A program made the translations under genes and the position numbers. Of a stretch of 64,000 bases of DNA, positions 1 through 8,804 are shown piece after piece (positions within the stretch are counted from its first letter, which is position 1; each line of letters starts with the position of its first letter). The notes beneath the pieces are model-generated. The model was not told where the DNA came from, ran no database searches, and worked only from the letters and a program-made list of their open reading frames with translations. Source of the stretch: Thalassomonas sp. RHCl1 (GTDB taxonomy: Bacteria > Pseudomonadota > Gammaproteobacteria > Enterobacterales > Alteromonadaceae); contig NZ_CANDNZ010000003.1 of NCBI RefSeq assembly GCF_947387555.1, forward strand, positions 124,001-188,000, in the 5' to 3' direction.

Positions 1-219
1 ATCCGCCACAAAGTGGCCAACCATAACTTCAAGGTCGATGAAGGTGCGAAAATCAAACCCAAGAAATTGCTGGTCACTATCAGTATCGGCATTATCGAAT
101 GTCCTTTGATAGAAGATACCATAGACTCATCTATCAGTGCCGCAGACAAGGCGTTATACCAGGCCAAACATGAGGGCCGAAATTGCGTAATTTGTGGCGA
201 GCTTCCCCGGGTAATTTAG
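1..219 (+). CDS. Diguanylate cyclase (GGDEF) C-terminus, cut by the window edge
   Basis: The reading frame is open from the first base and ends at a TAG at 217-219, so only about the last 72 codons are present. The fragment carries the end of a GGDEF fold: a VTISIGI strand followed by an AADKALYQAK helix and the EGRN turn, which is the usual terminal signature of diguanylate cyclases that make cyclic di-GMP from two GTP. The GGDEF active-site loop itself lies outside the window, so activity and any sensor domain cannot be judged. Confidence 0.85.
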   Translation: MRHKVANHNFKVDEGAKIKPKKLLVTISIGIIECPLIEDTIDSSISAADKALYQAKHEGRNCVICGELPRVI

Positions 220-370
220 CGCCTTGATACCACTAAAAACAACACAGCATTTTACAATCAAGCCAGCGTTAGCACGCATCAATCCCGGTATTAGCTTTAG
301 GGGGAGAGCCGGGGCTAACCTGTATTAATGTTATTAATTTCAACAAGCTAAAAGCTTAACTTGCATTATC

Positions 371-1192
371 ATGAAACGATATTTTCTTGCCTGTGTTATG
401 GTGTTAACAGCATTTTTAACGGGTTATTTCTTTACCGGTAAGTTCAATGTCGAACTTACCGCTGTAAAACCTGCTCAGCCGGCAACTGCCGTAACCGGGC
501 AGGTGATGGCAGCCGGCGATCTTGCCGGTGGTCAATGCAGTGCAGATAAAGAGCAGCTGGCAAAACTACAACAGCTGCTCAGTGAAAAAGAGCAACAGCT
601 GGACTCGCAGCAGCAAGCGCTCCTGGCAATGCAAACCCTAAACAATCGCTATCAAGTCATGATGGCGGCACTTGGGGATAAGGGCTATTTTCGCGGGCCG
701 CGTATCCAGGAAAATTTTCAGGCAAATGACATGTTTTTCAAGTTTTTTCAATTAACCCCCGAGCAAGAATTGGCAATACAGGAAGTGAGCGCAAATACTT
801 TGCTCAGCATTCAAGACTGGGAAATACTCAATGCTTACCTGCTCACTAAGGACGATAAAAAAGTCGTCTATGAAATCCCTGCCGCAGCAGAAGAGATTCA
901 GGGCATTAAAAATAAGTTTGTTGACGATTTAGTCACCGTGCTCGGGGAAGAGAATCATGAGCTTAGCCATCAGTTTTTGGGGGATTTATTTGAACAATTT
1001 TCCTTTAAAAGAATTATTACCCTACAGGTACTGCGGGCACGAGACCCGGCTTTTAGCTCGCAGAGGTTTAAGTTGCGGGTTAAAATGTTTGACAGCCATG
1101 GCCAAAGGAGGCGCAGTACTGCCAATACCTATGGGCAAATACCCAAGCGGTTTGGCCATCTGTTTACTGAATTCTCATCCGCTCACGAATAA
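371..1192 (+). CDS. Membrane-anchored coiled-coil protein of unknown function
   Basis: Not recognised as a named family. The 273-residue product begins with a short basic stretch and a hydrophobic segment at about residues 4-24 that could be a signal peptide or an N-terminal anchor, so most of the protein is probably periplasmic. Residues about 55-95 are rich in Gln, Leu, Lys and Glu with heptad spacing and should form a coiled coil. The middle is acidic and helical and the last 40 residues are basic. No strong Shine-Dalgarno sequence precedes the ATG. A terminator hairpin lies about 70 bases downstream, which suggests a monocistronic unit. Confidence 0.6.
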   Translation: MKRYFLACVMVLTAFLTGYFFTGKFNVELTAVKPAQPATAVTGQVMAAGDLAGGQCSADKEQLAKLQQLLSEKEQQLDSQQQALLAMQTLNNRYQVMMAALGDKGYFRGPRIQENFQANDMFFKFFQLTPEQELAIQEVSANTLLSIQDWEILNAYLLTKDDKKVVYEIPAAAEEIQGIKNKFVDDLVTVLGEENHELSHQFLGDLFEQFSFKRIITLQVLRARDPAFSSQRFKLRVKMFDSHGQRRRSTANTYGQIPKRFGHLFTEFSSAHE

Positions 1193-1263
1193 CGGACTGA
1201 GAAACGACTAAACAGAAAGTGATGTTTTTTCAGGATTTTTTTGCAGTAATAGCAAAAATAAAT

Positions 1264-1286
1264 AAGCCCCAACAAGATGGGGCTTT
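1264..1286 (+). terminator. Rho-independent terminator-like hairpin
   Basis: A perfect 7-bp stem (AAGCCCC, 1264-1270; GGGGCTT, 1279-1285) encloses an 8-base loop and is followed by only a short T run. It lies between the + strand coiled-coil gene and the - strand Cys-rich gene, so it may serve both. Confidence 0.6.
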
Positions 1287-1363
1287 AAAGATTAGCGATC
1301 TGGCTTTTCCTGTTAAGCAGAAAAATCACTTATCACTAATTTTTATTGTACCCGGGCATTCAA

Positions 1364-1558
1364 TTAATCGGGAACACAAGCCGCAAAACAAGCATTTAAC
1401 CAAACACCGCAAATGCTGCCGCTAAGTTCGCCGGATTCACAGGCAATCAGTCTTTCGAAACAAACATTACAATCTGCCGGTTGTGCCGATATATTGCCGG
1501 CGGCAACACCGACAGCCACTCCTAATGCTAAAATGACTTTTTTAAATTTATTATTCAT
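1364..1558 (-). CDS. Small secreted cysteine-rich peptide
   Basis: A 64-residue product with a clear Sec signal: basic start, an Ala/Val/Gly-rich core and a likely cleavage after residue 25 (NISAQ). The mature part is only about 39 residues and contains six cysteines in the order CxxC, C, C, CxxxC-like, enough for three disulfides. A strong Shine-Dalgarno (AAGGAAG) lies just upstream of the ATG, which supports it as a real gene despite its size. The family is unknown to me; a secreted, disulfide-stabilised mini-protein such as a bacteriocin, inhibitor or surface peptide would fit, but the sequence does not decide between these. Confidence 0.6.
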   Translation of the reverse strand: MNNKFKKVILALGVAVGVAAGNISAQPADCNVCFERLIACESGELSGSICGVWLNACFAACVPD

Positions 1559-1695
1559 TTTTCTTCCTTTTTGTTTTTATTGGCTAATGATGAGGTAAAC
1601 ATCACCTGCTCAATAAATGTACATTATGTTTACTGAATGTACAATGTTATGTAACATTTATTTTACTTGAGCAGGCTGCGCATCCGGATAAAGCA

Positions 1696-3477
1696 TTAAA
1701 ATAGCGGGCCGAGAAGCTCAATTTCCGCCACTTGGGTCATGGAAGAGTTTCCCTGATTTTTTGTGATGTTAACCCGATATGTTTGATATCTGGTTGTGTT
1801 AGTAAACTCAAAGTTTTGTTGTTCAAACCGGCTAAGCCAAAGGATATTTGTCCAACTGCCCAGTTGGTGCCAGCTGGCGCCGTTGTCATTTGAGCCGAGT
1901 ACAGTAAAGTCTTGCGGATCTCTTGCTGCGGCGTCGTTGGCGCTGGTTATGGTGATGCTGTTGACGGTTTGTGCTGTTGGTAAATCAAGCTGTATCCAGG
2001 AAGGTGAACGCCTGCTTGGAGCCCCGGCATTGTCCAGCCATTTGCTGTTAATATCATCATCAAAGGCTTTGCTTTCATCTTCGCCGGAATGAATCCGGGC
2101 TCGTGCCGAAAGCACTGCCCCGGAAGCGGCGGAGTGGTCGATAATATCACCTTGTTGTCCGCCGGTTTCTGTTAAGGTAATTTCCGCAATTTGCGTCATG
2201 GAAATATCGCCTTTATTTTTGCTGATATTAAGCTTGAAGTGACTAAATGGCCGGTTATTGGTAAAAGTCAGGGTTTTACTGTCAAAGCGGGTTGAAAAAC
2301 TGAGCCCGGTCCAGCTCCCCAGCGCTGTCCAATTCTGCCCGTCATCAGAAGCCAGCAGCGTAACATCTTGCGGATCGCGGCCGCTTTCATCATTGGCACT
2401 GGTTAAGGTCAGGCTGCTGATCACTTTTGCCTGCGGATAGCGAATTTGTATCCAGGAAGGGGCGGCTGATGTCGGCGTTCCTGCATTATCCAGCCATTTG
2501 GTTGACAGCTCACCGTCAAAGGCCTTGTCCTGGTTTTCTGCCGAATGGATACTGGCGCGTGCGCTGATTTCAATCCCGCCGGGATTGCCGCTGTTGCCGT
2601 CGAAGACATGATTAATCGCTGCGGCATAGGCGGCAACTTGCGTACTGTTATCAAAATCGTCATAAAGCCACATAAAGCCGCCCCGGATAATGTCTGGACA
2701 GCTATCCTGCCAGCTCTGCATCTGGCTTTGCACTTCAGCCGGCGAGTCATCTCTGGACCATAATCCGGCATATACCGGCAAACCTAAATCCCAGCTACAG
2801 GGATTATTAAATGCCCCTCCGGCATAACCCTGCATATAAAGCAGATCAACCGCCCCCGGATGGGCCTGGTTCACCTGGCTGACAAAAGATTGCCAAAAGC
2901 TTTTATAGGTATAGGGTACTATTGCAGTCTTAAAACCTAAATCTGCCAGCATGATATGAAACTCTGCCGCGGAGCTAAGATCATAGGTGCCTTCATCATC
3001 GTTATTTAAGGCATCGACCGAGGGAAAAGCCGTTTTAAGGGCCAAGAAGTTGCGATAAAGAATGCTTGAAGGACCGGTGCCGCAATGGCTTTGATTGCAG
3101 CTGAGCAGATCCCTGACATTGTCATAAGTCCCTGACCCTGCCCCGCTTAATCCCATTTCAACGCGGCTAATCGAGGTCTGCCCGGTTTTTAGTGAGGCAA
3201 TTTCATTGCGAAAGTTTGGATAAGTATTATCGCCGATATACACCCCGTTGCTTACCAGGGGAAATTCGCCGTTAAAACCTAAACTGCCGTCACTTTCGAT
3301 ATGTATGGTCCAGGCAATAACATGGGTAAATCCCGAGCTTTTTAATTCATCGACAGCATATTCAGGATGCTGGTACAAAGGCCCGCCGGCATAAACCCCG
3401 GAGCCTGCCCGGGCATTAACACTGGTTGCTAAAGAGACGCCCACGAGAAGCAGAGGCAATAGAGCAGATATTTTCAT
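1696..3477 (-). CDS. Secreted GH18-like glycosidase with two discoidin-type domains
   Basis: 593 residues with a signal peptide (about 1-24). The catalytic module covers about residues 26-290 and has GH18-type landmarks: an acidic strand end around DALNNDDE (about 155-162) in the place of the DxxDxDxE motif, a YMQGY strand near 214 and a GGFMWLYDD strand near 266. GH18 enzymes hydrolyse GlcNAc-type linkages, but the acidic motif is not canonical, so substrate and even activity are uncertain. Two tandem repeats of roughly 130 residues (about 303-436 and 456-593) share SARAxIHS, KAFD, KWLDNAG, PSWIQ and SMTQxAEI and look like F5/8 type C (discoidin) carbohydrate-binding domains. An AAGGAT Shine-Dalgarno precedes the ATG. 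It is probably a secreted polysaccharide-degrading enzyme. Confidence 0.75.
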   Translation of the reverse strand: MKISALLPLLLVGVSLATSVNARAGSGVYAGGPLYQHPEYAVDELKSSGFTHVIAWTIHIESDGSLGFNGEFPLVSNGVYIGDNTYPNFRNEIASLKTGQTSISRVEMGLSGAGSGTYDNVRDLLSCNQSHCGTGPSSILYRNFLALKTAFPSVDALNNDDEGTYDLSSAAEFHIMLADLGFKTAIVPYTYKSFWQSFVSQVNQAHPGAVDLLYMQGYAGGAFNNPCSWDLGLPVYAGLWSRDDSPAEVQSQMQSWQDSCPDIIRGGFMWLYDDFDNSTQVAAYAAAINHVFDGNSGNPGGIEISARASIHSAENQDKAFDGELSTKWLDNAGTPTSAAPSWIQIRYPQAKVISSLTLTSANDESGRDPQDVTLLASDDGQNWTALGSWTGLSFSTRFDSKTLTFTNNRPFSHFKLNISKNKGDISMTQIAEITLTETGGQQGDIIDHSAASGAVLSARARIHSGEDESKAFDDDINSKWLDNAGAPSRRSPSWIQLDLPTAQTVNSITITSANDAAARDPQDFTVLGSNDNGASWHQLGSWTNILWLSRFEQQNFEFTNTTRYQTYRVNITKNQGNSSMTQVAEIELLGPLF

Positions 3478-3615
3478 AGTAAATCCTTTTGATGTCAGCC
3501 TTATCCGTTAAGGCTCTAGTGCTAAAACGCGTTGATTCTAAAGTATATTTATTCATTAGACGAACGATTTTTTCATATTACCCGCAGTTAGTCGGGCTGA
3601 TTACTTCTGTCAATA

Positions 3616-5343
3616 TCATACCCGTCGCCAAAGGGCACGGCTGATCATACGTGCCTTGGTTGGCAAAGGCATGCGTTTTAAATTGGTTTTTATGATCCCC
3701 CGGGTAAAACAGGTCTTTTTGGAATAATCGATATTCACATCCAGGACCACGGGAATATTTTCTTTGGCAAGTGCCAGTGCCTGATCTAAACCCCAGCGCA
3801 CCTGACTGTTATTATCAATGCGCAAATACTGGCAACCGCTGGCCTCTACCATGGCTTTTATCTTGATATTCGGCAATTGGCTGCAGGTTTTTTTATTATA
3901 TGGCGTCGTCTGGGCCTGAGAGATTTGCGCCAACTCGCCATCGCTGAACACGGTAAAAATGGCCCCCAGCTCTCTGGCGGCAGCGGTAAAAAGCTCAGTG
4001 TAGCTCATTAAAAAAGCGCCATCGCCGATAATGCCCACCACCTGGCTGTCGGGATTGGCCAACTTAGTCCCTATCACCGCAGGCGTGGCATAACCCATAC
4101 AGTTAAAATCGGTGGGGCTGAAAAAATGTTTTACCCGGTAACAGGGCATCAGTTCGGCGGTTAAAAAAGTATGATTGCCGTCATCGGCGATAACATAGGC
4201 ATCGTCATCAAGACTTGCCCTGAGCTGTTGAAAAAACAGCGCAGGATTAACTTTGTCGCCGCTGTCATGGGCCAACCATTGCTTGATATAGGCAGCCTTA
4301 TCCTGGGCTATTTTCCCTGCAATATCGATGATTTTCGGGCAAATGGCCTGCTTGGCCAGCGCTTGTTCCAGCGCTGCCAGCAACAAACCGGCATCGCCTG
4401 CCAGGGTAACCTTGGCGGGGTAATTGGCACTAAATACCTGAGGGTTGATATCGAGATGAATGAGCTTGTCCGGTACCGTCACGCCAAAGCTGCCGGTGGC
4501 AATTTCAGCAAAGCGCGTACCTACGGCGAGCAAACAGTCACAGTTTTTAAAAGCATTAACCGCTGCCGGTACGGCTGCCGGGCCAAAGCCCATGCCGGTA
4601 TGGAGCGGGTGCCTGGCGTTAAAGGCACTGAGCCCCTGTAAGGTAGTGGCCACCGGGGCATTGAGCATTTCCGCGATTCTTTCACTGTAGTCGCTGGCAT
4701 CCACCGCGCCCCAGCCGAGAAAAATACCCGGATTTTTCGCTTCGGCTAACAGCTTTGCCGCCCGGGTGATGGCTTCGCTTTGCTTTGCCGGTAAATCCGG
4801 CGCCGGTGTAATATATTCGGGCAATTCGCCTACTTCGCCTTTATCGAGCTGCAGGTTAACCGGGATCTCGATAAACACGGGCCCCGGCTCACCTTCATTA
4901 GCCACTTGGTGGGCTTGAAAAATTGTGCTGACCACCTGATCATGGCGGCTGATCTTATAAGTTTTTTTGGTGATCGGCTTCATCAGGGCATGCTGATCCA
5001 TATCATGTAACTGGTAGGCAAACTGGGAGTCTGATCTGACGCCGCCGCTGATCACCAGCATGGGGATACCGTCCAGCGAGGCTTCACCTATGCCGCTGGC
5101 GGCATGTGTTGCCCCGGCTGCGGGCACTATCACCAGGGTGCCTGTGCTGTCACTGCTGCGGGAAACAGCATCCGCCATAAAGGCGCCATAGCCCTCATGG
5201 GTCACCAGCACAGGTTCGATCAACTCAGATTTGTCCAGCTCATCATAAATTTCGGTATTATGTACGCCGGGAATACCAAAGGTATGGCTGACTTTTAATT
5301 GCTCTAAGGCATATCTTACCAGGTAGGCTGCTGTCCTTTTCAT
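3616..5343 (-). CDS. Thiamine diphosphate-dependent enzyme, acetolactate synthase family
   Basis: 575 residues, the usual length of acetolactate synthase-like ThDP enzymes. The N-terminal domain carries the catalytic glutamate at E50 in a THEGYGA context, the central domain a degenerate nucleotide-binding fold, and the C-terminal domain the ThDP/Mg motif beginning GDGAF at 440-442. The usual closing NN of this motif reads SDG here. The family includes acetolactate synthase, benzoylformate decarboxylase and 5-guanidino-2-oxopentanoate decarboxylase; no small regulatory IlvN-like subunit is adjacent, so a catabolic 2-oxoacid decarboxylase or carboligase is more likely than branched-chain biosynthesis. 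It is divergent from the DJ-1 gene and shares a 245-bp promoter region with it. Confidence 0.85.
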   Translation of the reverse strand: MKRTAAYLVRYALEQLKVSHTFGIPGVHNTEIYDELDKSELIEPVLVTHEGYGAFMADAVSRSSDSTGTLVIVPAAGATHAASGIGEASLDGIPMLVISGGVRSDSQFAYQLHDMDQHALMKPITKKTYKISRHDQVVSTIFQAHQVANEGEPGPVFIEIPVNLQLDKGEVGELPEYITPAPDLPAKQSEAITRAAKLLAEAKNPGIFLGWGAVDASDYSERIAEMLNAPVATTLQGLSAFNARHPLHTGMGFGPAAVPAAVNAFKNCDCLLAVGTRFAEIATGSFGVTVPDKLIHLDINPQVFSANYPAKVTLAGDAGLLLAALEQALAKQAICPKIIDIAGKIAQDKAAYIKQWLAHDSGDKVNPALFFQQLRASLDDDAYVIADDGNHTFLTAELMPCYRVKHFFSPTDFNCMGYATPAVIGTKLANPDSQVVGIIGDGAFLMSYTELFTAAARELGAIFTVFSDGELAQISQAQTTPYNKKTCSQLPNIKIKAMVEASGCQYLRIDNNSQVRWGLDQALALAKENIPVVLDVNIDYSKKTCFTRGIIKTNLKRMPLPTKARMISRALWRRV

Positions 5344-5588
5344 GCTGGGATCTCATCATGGGCTATAGGGGGAGTATATTTAATGAGCAATATTAATTGT
5401 TTGATCTTGCACCATATTCTGTTATTAAAATAGACAGGACAATAACAGAAAGCGCCAAGTGCCCAGGCGGAGCTTCGGATAAACTTTCCCCAGGTGTTAG
5501 CTTTTGGCCTTGTTGCCTTAGCTGTTTTCCCGCGAAGGGCAATGATCACTGGCAGCAGTTAACATATGGGAAAATAGGATTAAAAACA

Positions 5589-6350
5589 ATGACAACGAAA
5601 AGGATATTAATACCATTACCCGGATATGGCTGCGATCCGTCAGAAGTGGCGATCCCATGGCGGCTATTGACGGAGCAGCAACATCAAGTCACTTTTATCA
5701 CCCCAAACGGACAAACCGCCCGCTGTGATGACATCATGCTGACGGGCAAAAAATTAGGCCTGCTAAAACCTATGTTAATGGCGCGAGCCGATGCGGTTCA
5801 GGCCTATAAAGCAATGCAAACGCAAGAAAGCTTTCAGCAGCCGTTAACCTATGCCGGGGTAAAGGCCGATGACTTTGATGCACTGTTATTGCCCGGCGGC
5901 CATGACAAAGGGGTGAAGGAATATTTAGAGTCTGATGTACTACAGCAGCTGGTGGTTGATTTTTTTCGTGCCCGTAAACCCGTTGCCGCCATTTGCCACG
6001 GGGTGTTGTTAGCGGCAAGAAGTATAGATCCGGCCACCGGGAAATCGGTTATTTATGATTATAACTGCACCGGGTTATTAAAAACGCAGGAGCTGACGGC
6101 ATATAATTTAACCCGGCTTTGGCTCGGCGATTATTACCTCACTTATCCCGGCACCACCACAGAGGACGAACTGTTAACGGTTTTGGCACGTCCCGGACAA
6201 TTCCTTGAAGGCCCTTTTCCTTTGTTAAGGGATGATACAGAGCATCTAAACAGAGGTTTTTTTGTTAAAGACCGCAATTACCTGTCGGCTCGCTGGCCCG
6301 GTGACTTGTATGGCTTTAGCCTGGCTTTTATCGAGATGCTGACCGAGTGA
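5589..6350 (+). CDS. DJ-1/PfpI family protein
   Basis: 253 residues from the ATG at 5589, chosen because AGGAT lies 9 bases upstream; a longer open frame starting at 5397 reads through sequence with no family resemblance. The fold landmarks are a LLPGGHD loop and the nucleophile elbow AICHG (cysteine near residue 135), typical of DJ-1/PfpI class I glutamine-amidotransferase-like proteins, which include glyoxalase III and chaperone-like enzymes. No signal peptide is seen, so it is cytoplasmic. The exact activity cannot be read from the sequence. A second, exported relative occurs at 58700-59542. Confidence 0.8.
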   Translation: MTTKRILIPLPGYGCDPSEVAIPWRLLTEQQHQVTFITPNGQTARCDDIMLTGKKLGLLKPMLMARADAVQAYKAMQTQESFQQPLTYAGVKADDFDALLLPGGHDKGVKEYLESDVLQQLVVDFFRARKPVAAICHGVLLAARSIDPATGKSVIYDYNCTGLLKTQELTAYNLTRLWLGDYYLTYPGTTTEDELLTVLARPGQFLEGPFPLLRDDTEHLNRGFFVKDRNYLSARWPGDLYGFSLAFIEMLTE

Positions 6351-6482
6351 GTAACAACTTCCCCGGTTATTGTCGGCAACATTGATAATTTGTGCCGGTT
6401 TTGCTTTTTCACCTGAATGTCTCCATACTGGGCAGCGCAGTGTTTAATAATGCATCACTTTGATAATGCAAAGGAAATGAAG

Positions 6483-7802
6483 ATGACTTCTAAGCCGGAT
6501 ACTAAGAATCAGGTTACCAAGCGGGAAATTTTTGGCTGGGCCATGTATGACTTTGCCAATTCCAGCTATACCACAGTGGTCATCACCTATATTTACAGCG
6601 CTTTTTTTGTCAGCCAGATAGTACCGGCGGACTCAGGCCTGCGTGACAGTTACTGGGCTATTGCCATCGTGATCTCGACCCTGCTCTCGGTTATTCTCGC
6701 CCCTGTGCTTGGGGCAATGGCAGACTTAAGCGGACGGAAAAAGAAATACTTAACCGTGCTAACCTTTACCAGTGTGGTATTTACCGCCGCCTTGTTTTTT
6801 GTCGACCCAGGTCAGGTGTGGTTAGGCATAGGGCTGCTGATCTTTAGTAATACCGCCTGGATGTTATCGGAAAACTTTATCGCCAGTTTTTTGCCGGAAA
6901 TTACCACGCCGGAAAATATCGGTAAAATTTCCGGGATCGGCTGGGGCATAGGCTATATCGGCGGCCTGCTTTCTTTGGTGTTAATGATAGGCCTGATCAC
7001 CGCCAGTAGTGATGAAACACCTGAGCTCTATATCAGTCAAAACCAGCTCGCCATGGTTGTGGTGGCAGTCTTTTATCTGTTGGCCGCCCTGCCCACCTAT
7101 GTGCTGTTAAAAGAGCGGGCTGTGGTCAAGGAGCAATACCGGGATGCCGGTATTGCTTTGGTGTTTAAAACCAGTGCTCAAAGAGTTGGCGATATGATGG
7201 CGCTGATCCGGGAATACCCTGTGCTGTTTCGCTTCTTCATTCCTTTTACCGTTTATTCGGCGGGCATCGCGGTGATCGTTAAATTCTTCGGCATTTATGC
7301 CAGTGAAGAGCTCAATATCAGCGGCACTTTTTTGATCATCACCGGGGCGATACTGCAGCTTGCTTCTATGATAGGGGCGATCACCTTTGGCGTGATCCAG
7401 GATAAAAAAGGCGCTTCCTTCACCCTGAAAGCCTCACTGATATGGTGGCTGCTGGGGATCTCCGGGGTGTACTTTCTCGAATATGTCGCCGCTTTTTTTG
7501 CCATGGACATCAAGCATATGTTTATTGTTATTGCCTTTATTGCCGGCTCGGCACTGGGAGCCACCCAAAGTGCCAGCCGGGCGGTTGTCGGGCTGATAAC
7601 CAAAAAAGAAGATGCCTCGTTAAGTTACGGCCTGTGGGGAGTATTCGGTAAATTTGCCATCGTACTTGGCATGATCTTTGGCCCTATTTCCGATGCCGTG
7701 GGACGGCATAATGCCCTCCTGGTGGTGATGGTGTATTTTATCGTCGGTTATCTGTTATTACGTTTGGTCCCCTTTAACACCTTAGCCAACCAGGCAGAAT
7801 AA
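6483..7802 (+). CDS. MFS transporter, UMF1/Atg22-like
   Basis: About 439 residues with the opening EIFGWAMYDFANSSY, which is characteristic of the UMF1 (Atg22-like) branch of the major facilitator superfamily, and about twelve hydrophobic segments. A cytoplasmic loop motif DLSGRKKKY follows the second or third helix as in other MFS carriers. Three ATGs are in frame; 6483 is preferred because AAGGA at 6471-6475 is seven bases away, whereas for 6477 it would be too close. Bacterial members are mostly uncharacterised, and amino acid or nucleoside efflux has been suggested for relatives. No partner gene reveals the substrate. Confidence 0.85.
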   Translation: MTSKPDTKNQVTKREIFGWAMYDFANSSYTTVVITYIYSAFFVSQIVPADSGLRDSYWAIAIVISTLLSVILAPVLGAMADLSGRKKKYLTVLTFTSVVFTAALFFVDPGQVWLGIGLLIFSNTAWMLSENFIASFLPEITTPENIGKISGIGWGIGYIGGLLSLVLMIGLITASSDETPELYISQNQLAMVVVAVFYLLAALPTYVLLKERAVVKEQYRDAGIALVFKTSAQRVGDMMALIREYPVLFRFFIPFTVYSAGIAVIVKFFGIYASEELNISGTFLIITGAILQLASMIGAITFGVIQDKKGASFTLKASLIWWLLGISGVYFLEYVAAFFAMDIKHMFIVIAFIAGSALGATQSASRAVVGLITKKEDASLSYGLWGVFGKFAIVLGMIFGPISDAVGRHNALLVVMVYFIVGYLLLRLVPFNTLANQAE

Positions 7803-8310
7803 TTGTTAAGCCGAAATATCTTCTATCCGTTGCCAACCTTTAATCAGTCATAGGTCTGATCCGGGGAATTATCGGGCGAAAACAGCAGGAAAAGCGGCTT
7901 TCGCCATCGATTGACAAAAGATCTACTAATAACTTCATACTTAGCAACAAAGTTAACAAAATGTTACTTGATCATTTTTTATTCTGTGCTAGCATGCTCT
8001 GGCAATAAGTTGTTATGACCATGGATGGGAACAACACTTTTATACTTTCCTTTGTTATCTATATGATAATCCATGCCTTTTAACTGTTGCAGGGAGTGCA
8101 GGTGAAAGGTGCATGTCGCTGTTGGCCAAGAAAGATCATCAAGCCTTGCCTGGAAATCGTGACGTTAAACGGTTGTTAACCATAAAACTGTCACAATCAC
8201 CCGTTAACTTAGTTTATCAGGCGAAGCATATGCGCATGCGTGCCTCATGCCATCGATAACATACGCCGGCATTTATGCCATACCTTTAGTACTAAACACG
8301 GAGAGTTTAC
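7803..8310. other. 508-bp intergenic region before the YD-repeat genes
   Basis: No convincing coding sequence or structured RNA is seen. The region is AT-rich around 7920-7990 and contains a cluster of GCATGC/CATATG-like short palindromes at about 8225-8260. A GGAGAG Shine-Dalgarno at about 8300-8305 serves the gene starting at 8311. It presumably holds the promoter of the YD/RHS genes. Confidence 0.4.
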
Positions 8311-8643
8311 ATGTTGAAAAAAAATCCGTTCCGGCAATGGCTGCCACAAGCTACTGCCACCCTGGCCATTACCTTAGGCTTAACGCTTAGCAGCAACCTC
8401 TGGGCAACGGCCGTTGATAATAGCCAGGCTCCATCTGCTGCCAAGCAAACAAGTGATAAGGCGTTAACACCGGGCAAGGCAACGGCAAGCTCAGCGTCGC
8501 TGGCGGCATTAACACAAAATAATGCCACTTACAGCTACGACGAGCTTGGTCGTCTGTCCCAGATCACCGTCAACGGTAAGCTGGTGACCGAATACCAGTA
8601 TGACGCCGTGGGCAACCGTACCCAAAAACAGCACCACCAATAA
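8311..8643 (+). CDS. Small exported protein with a lone YD repeat
   Basis: 110 residues: a signal peptide (about 1-33, ending near LWATA), an Ala/Ser/Lys linker, and a C-terminal segment with two YD-type half-repeats (YSYDELGRLSQI and YQYDAVGNRT). This is the repeat unit of RHS proteins, yet there are far too few copies to build an RHS shell. A GGAGAG ribosome-binding site is placed correctly. It sits directly upstream of the giant RHS gene in the same orientation. It may be an accessory to that protein, a minimal repeat-bearing secreted protein, or what remains of a truncated older RHS gene; the intact signal peptide and ribosome-binding site argue against a dead fragment. Confidence 0.65.
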   Translation: MLKKNPFRQWLPQATATLAITLGLTLSSNLWATAVDNSQAPSAAKQTSDKALTPGKATASSASLAALTQNNATYSYDELGRLSQITVNGKLVTEYQYDAVGNRTQKQHHQ

Positions 8644-8804
8644 TGGTTAATTCGTCCGGCATGGCTTAACAGTCAGTGCATGATGACGTCACAGTAACTC
8701 ATATTTAAACGTACGACATTTCTTCTTTCACGGATTAAACCGTCGTTGCTTTCGTTGCGGTCCAATATCGACACTGTCACTCGGGCAAGCCGAGTGGAGT
8801 CAAG

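Noticed and set aside
4171-4641. 156-codon open frame on the + strand inside the ThDP enzyme gene
   Set aside because: It lies opposite a gene with clear family motifs, and its translation shows no protein-like features.
5397-5588. N-terminal extension of the DJ-1 gene to 5397
   Set aside because: The added 64 residues show no family resemblance and a good ribosome-binding site marks 5589.
7803-8310. Possible cyclic di-GMP riboswitch in the leader of the YD genes
   Set aside because: The GEMM core sequences could not be found on either strand.
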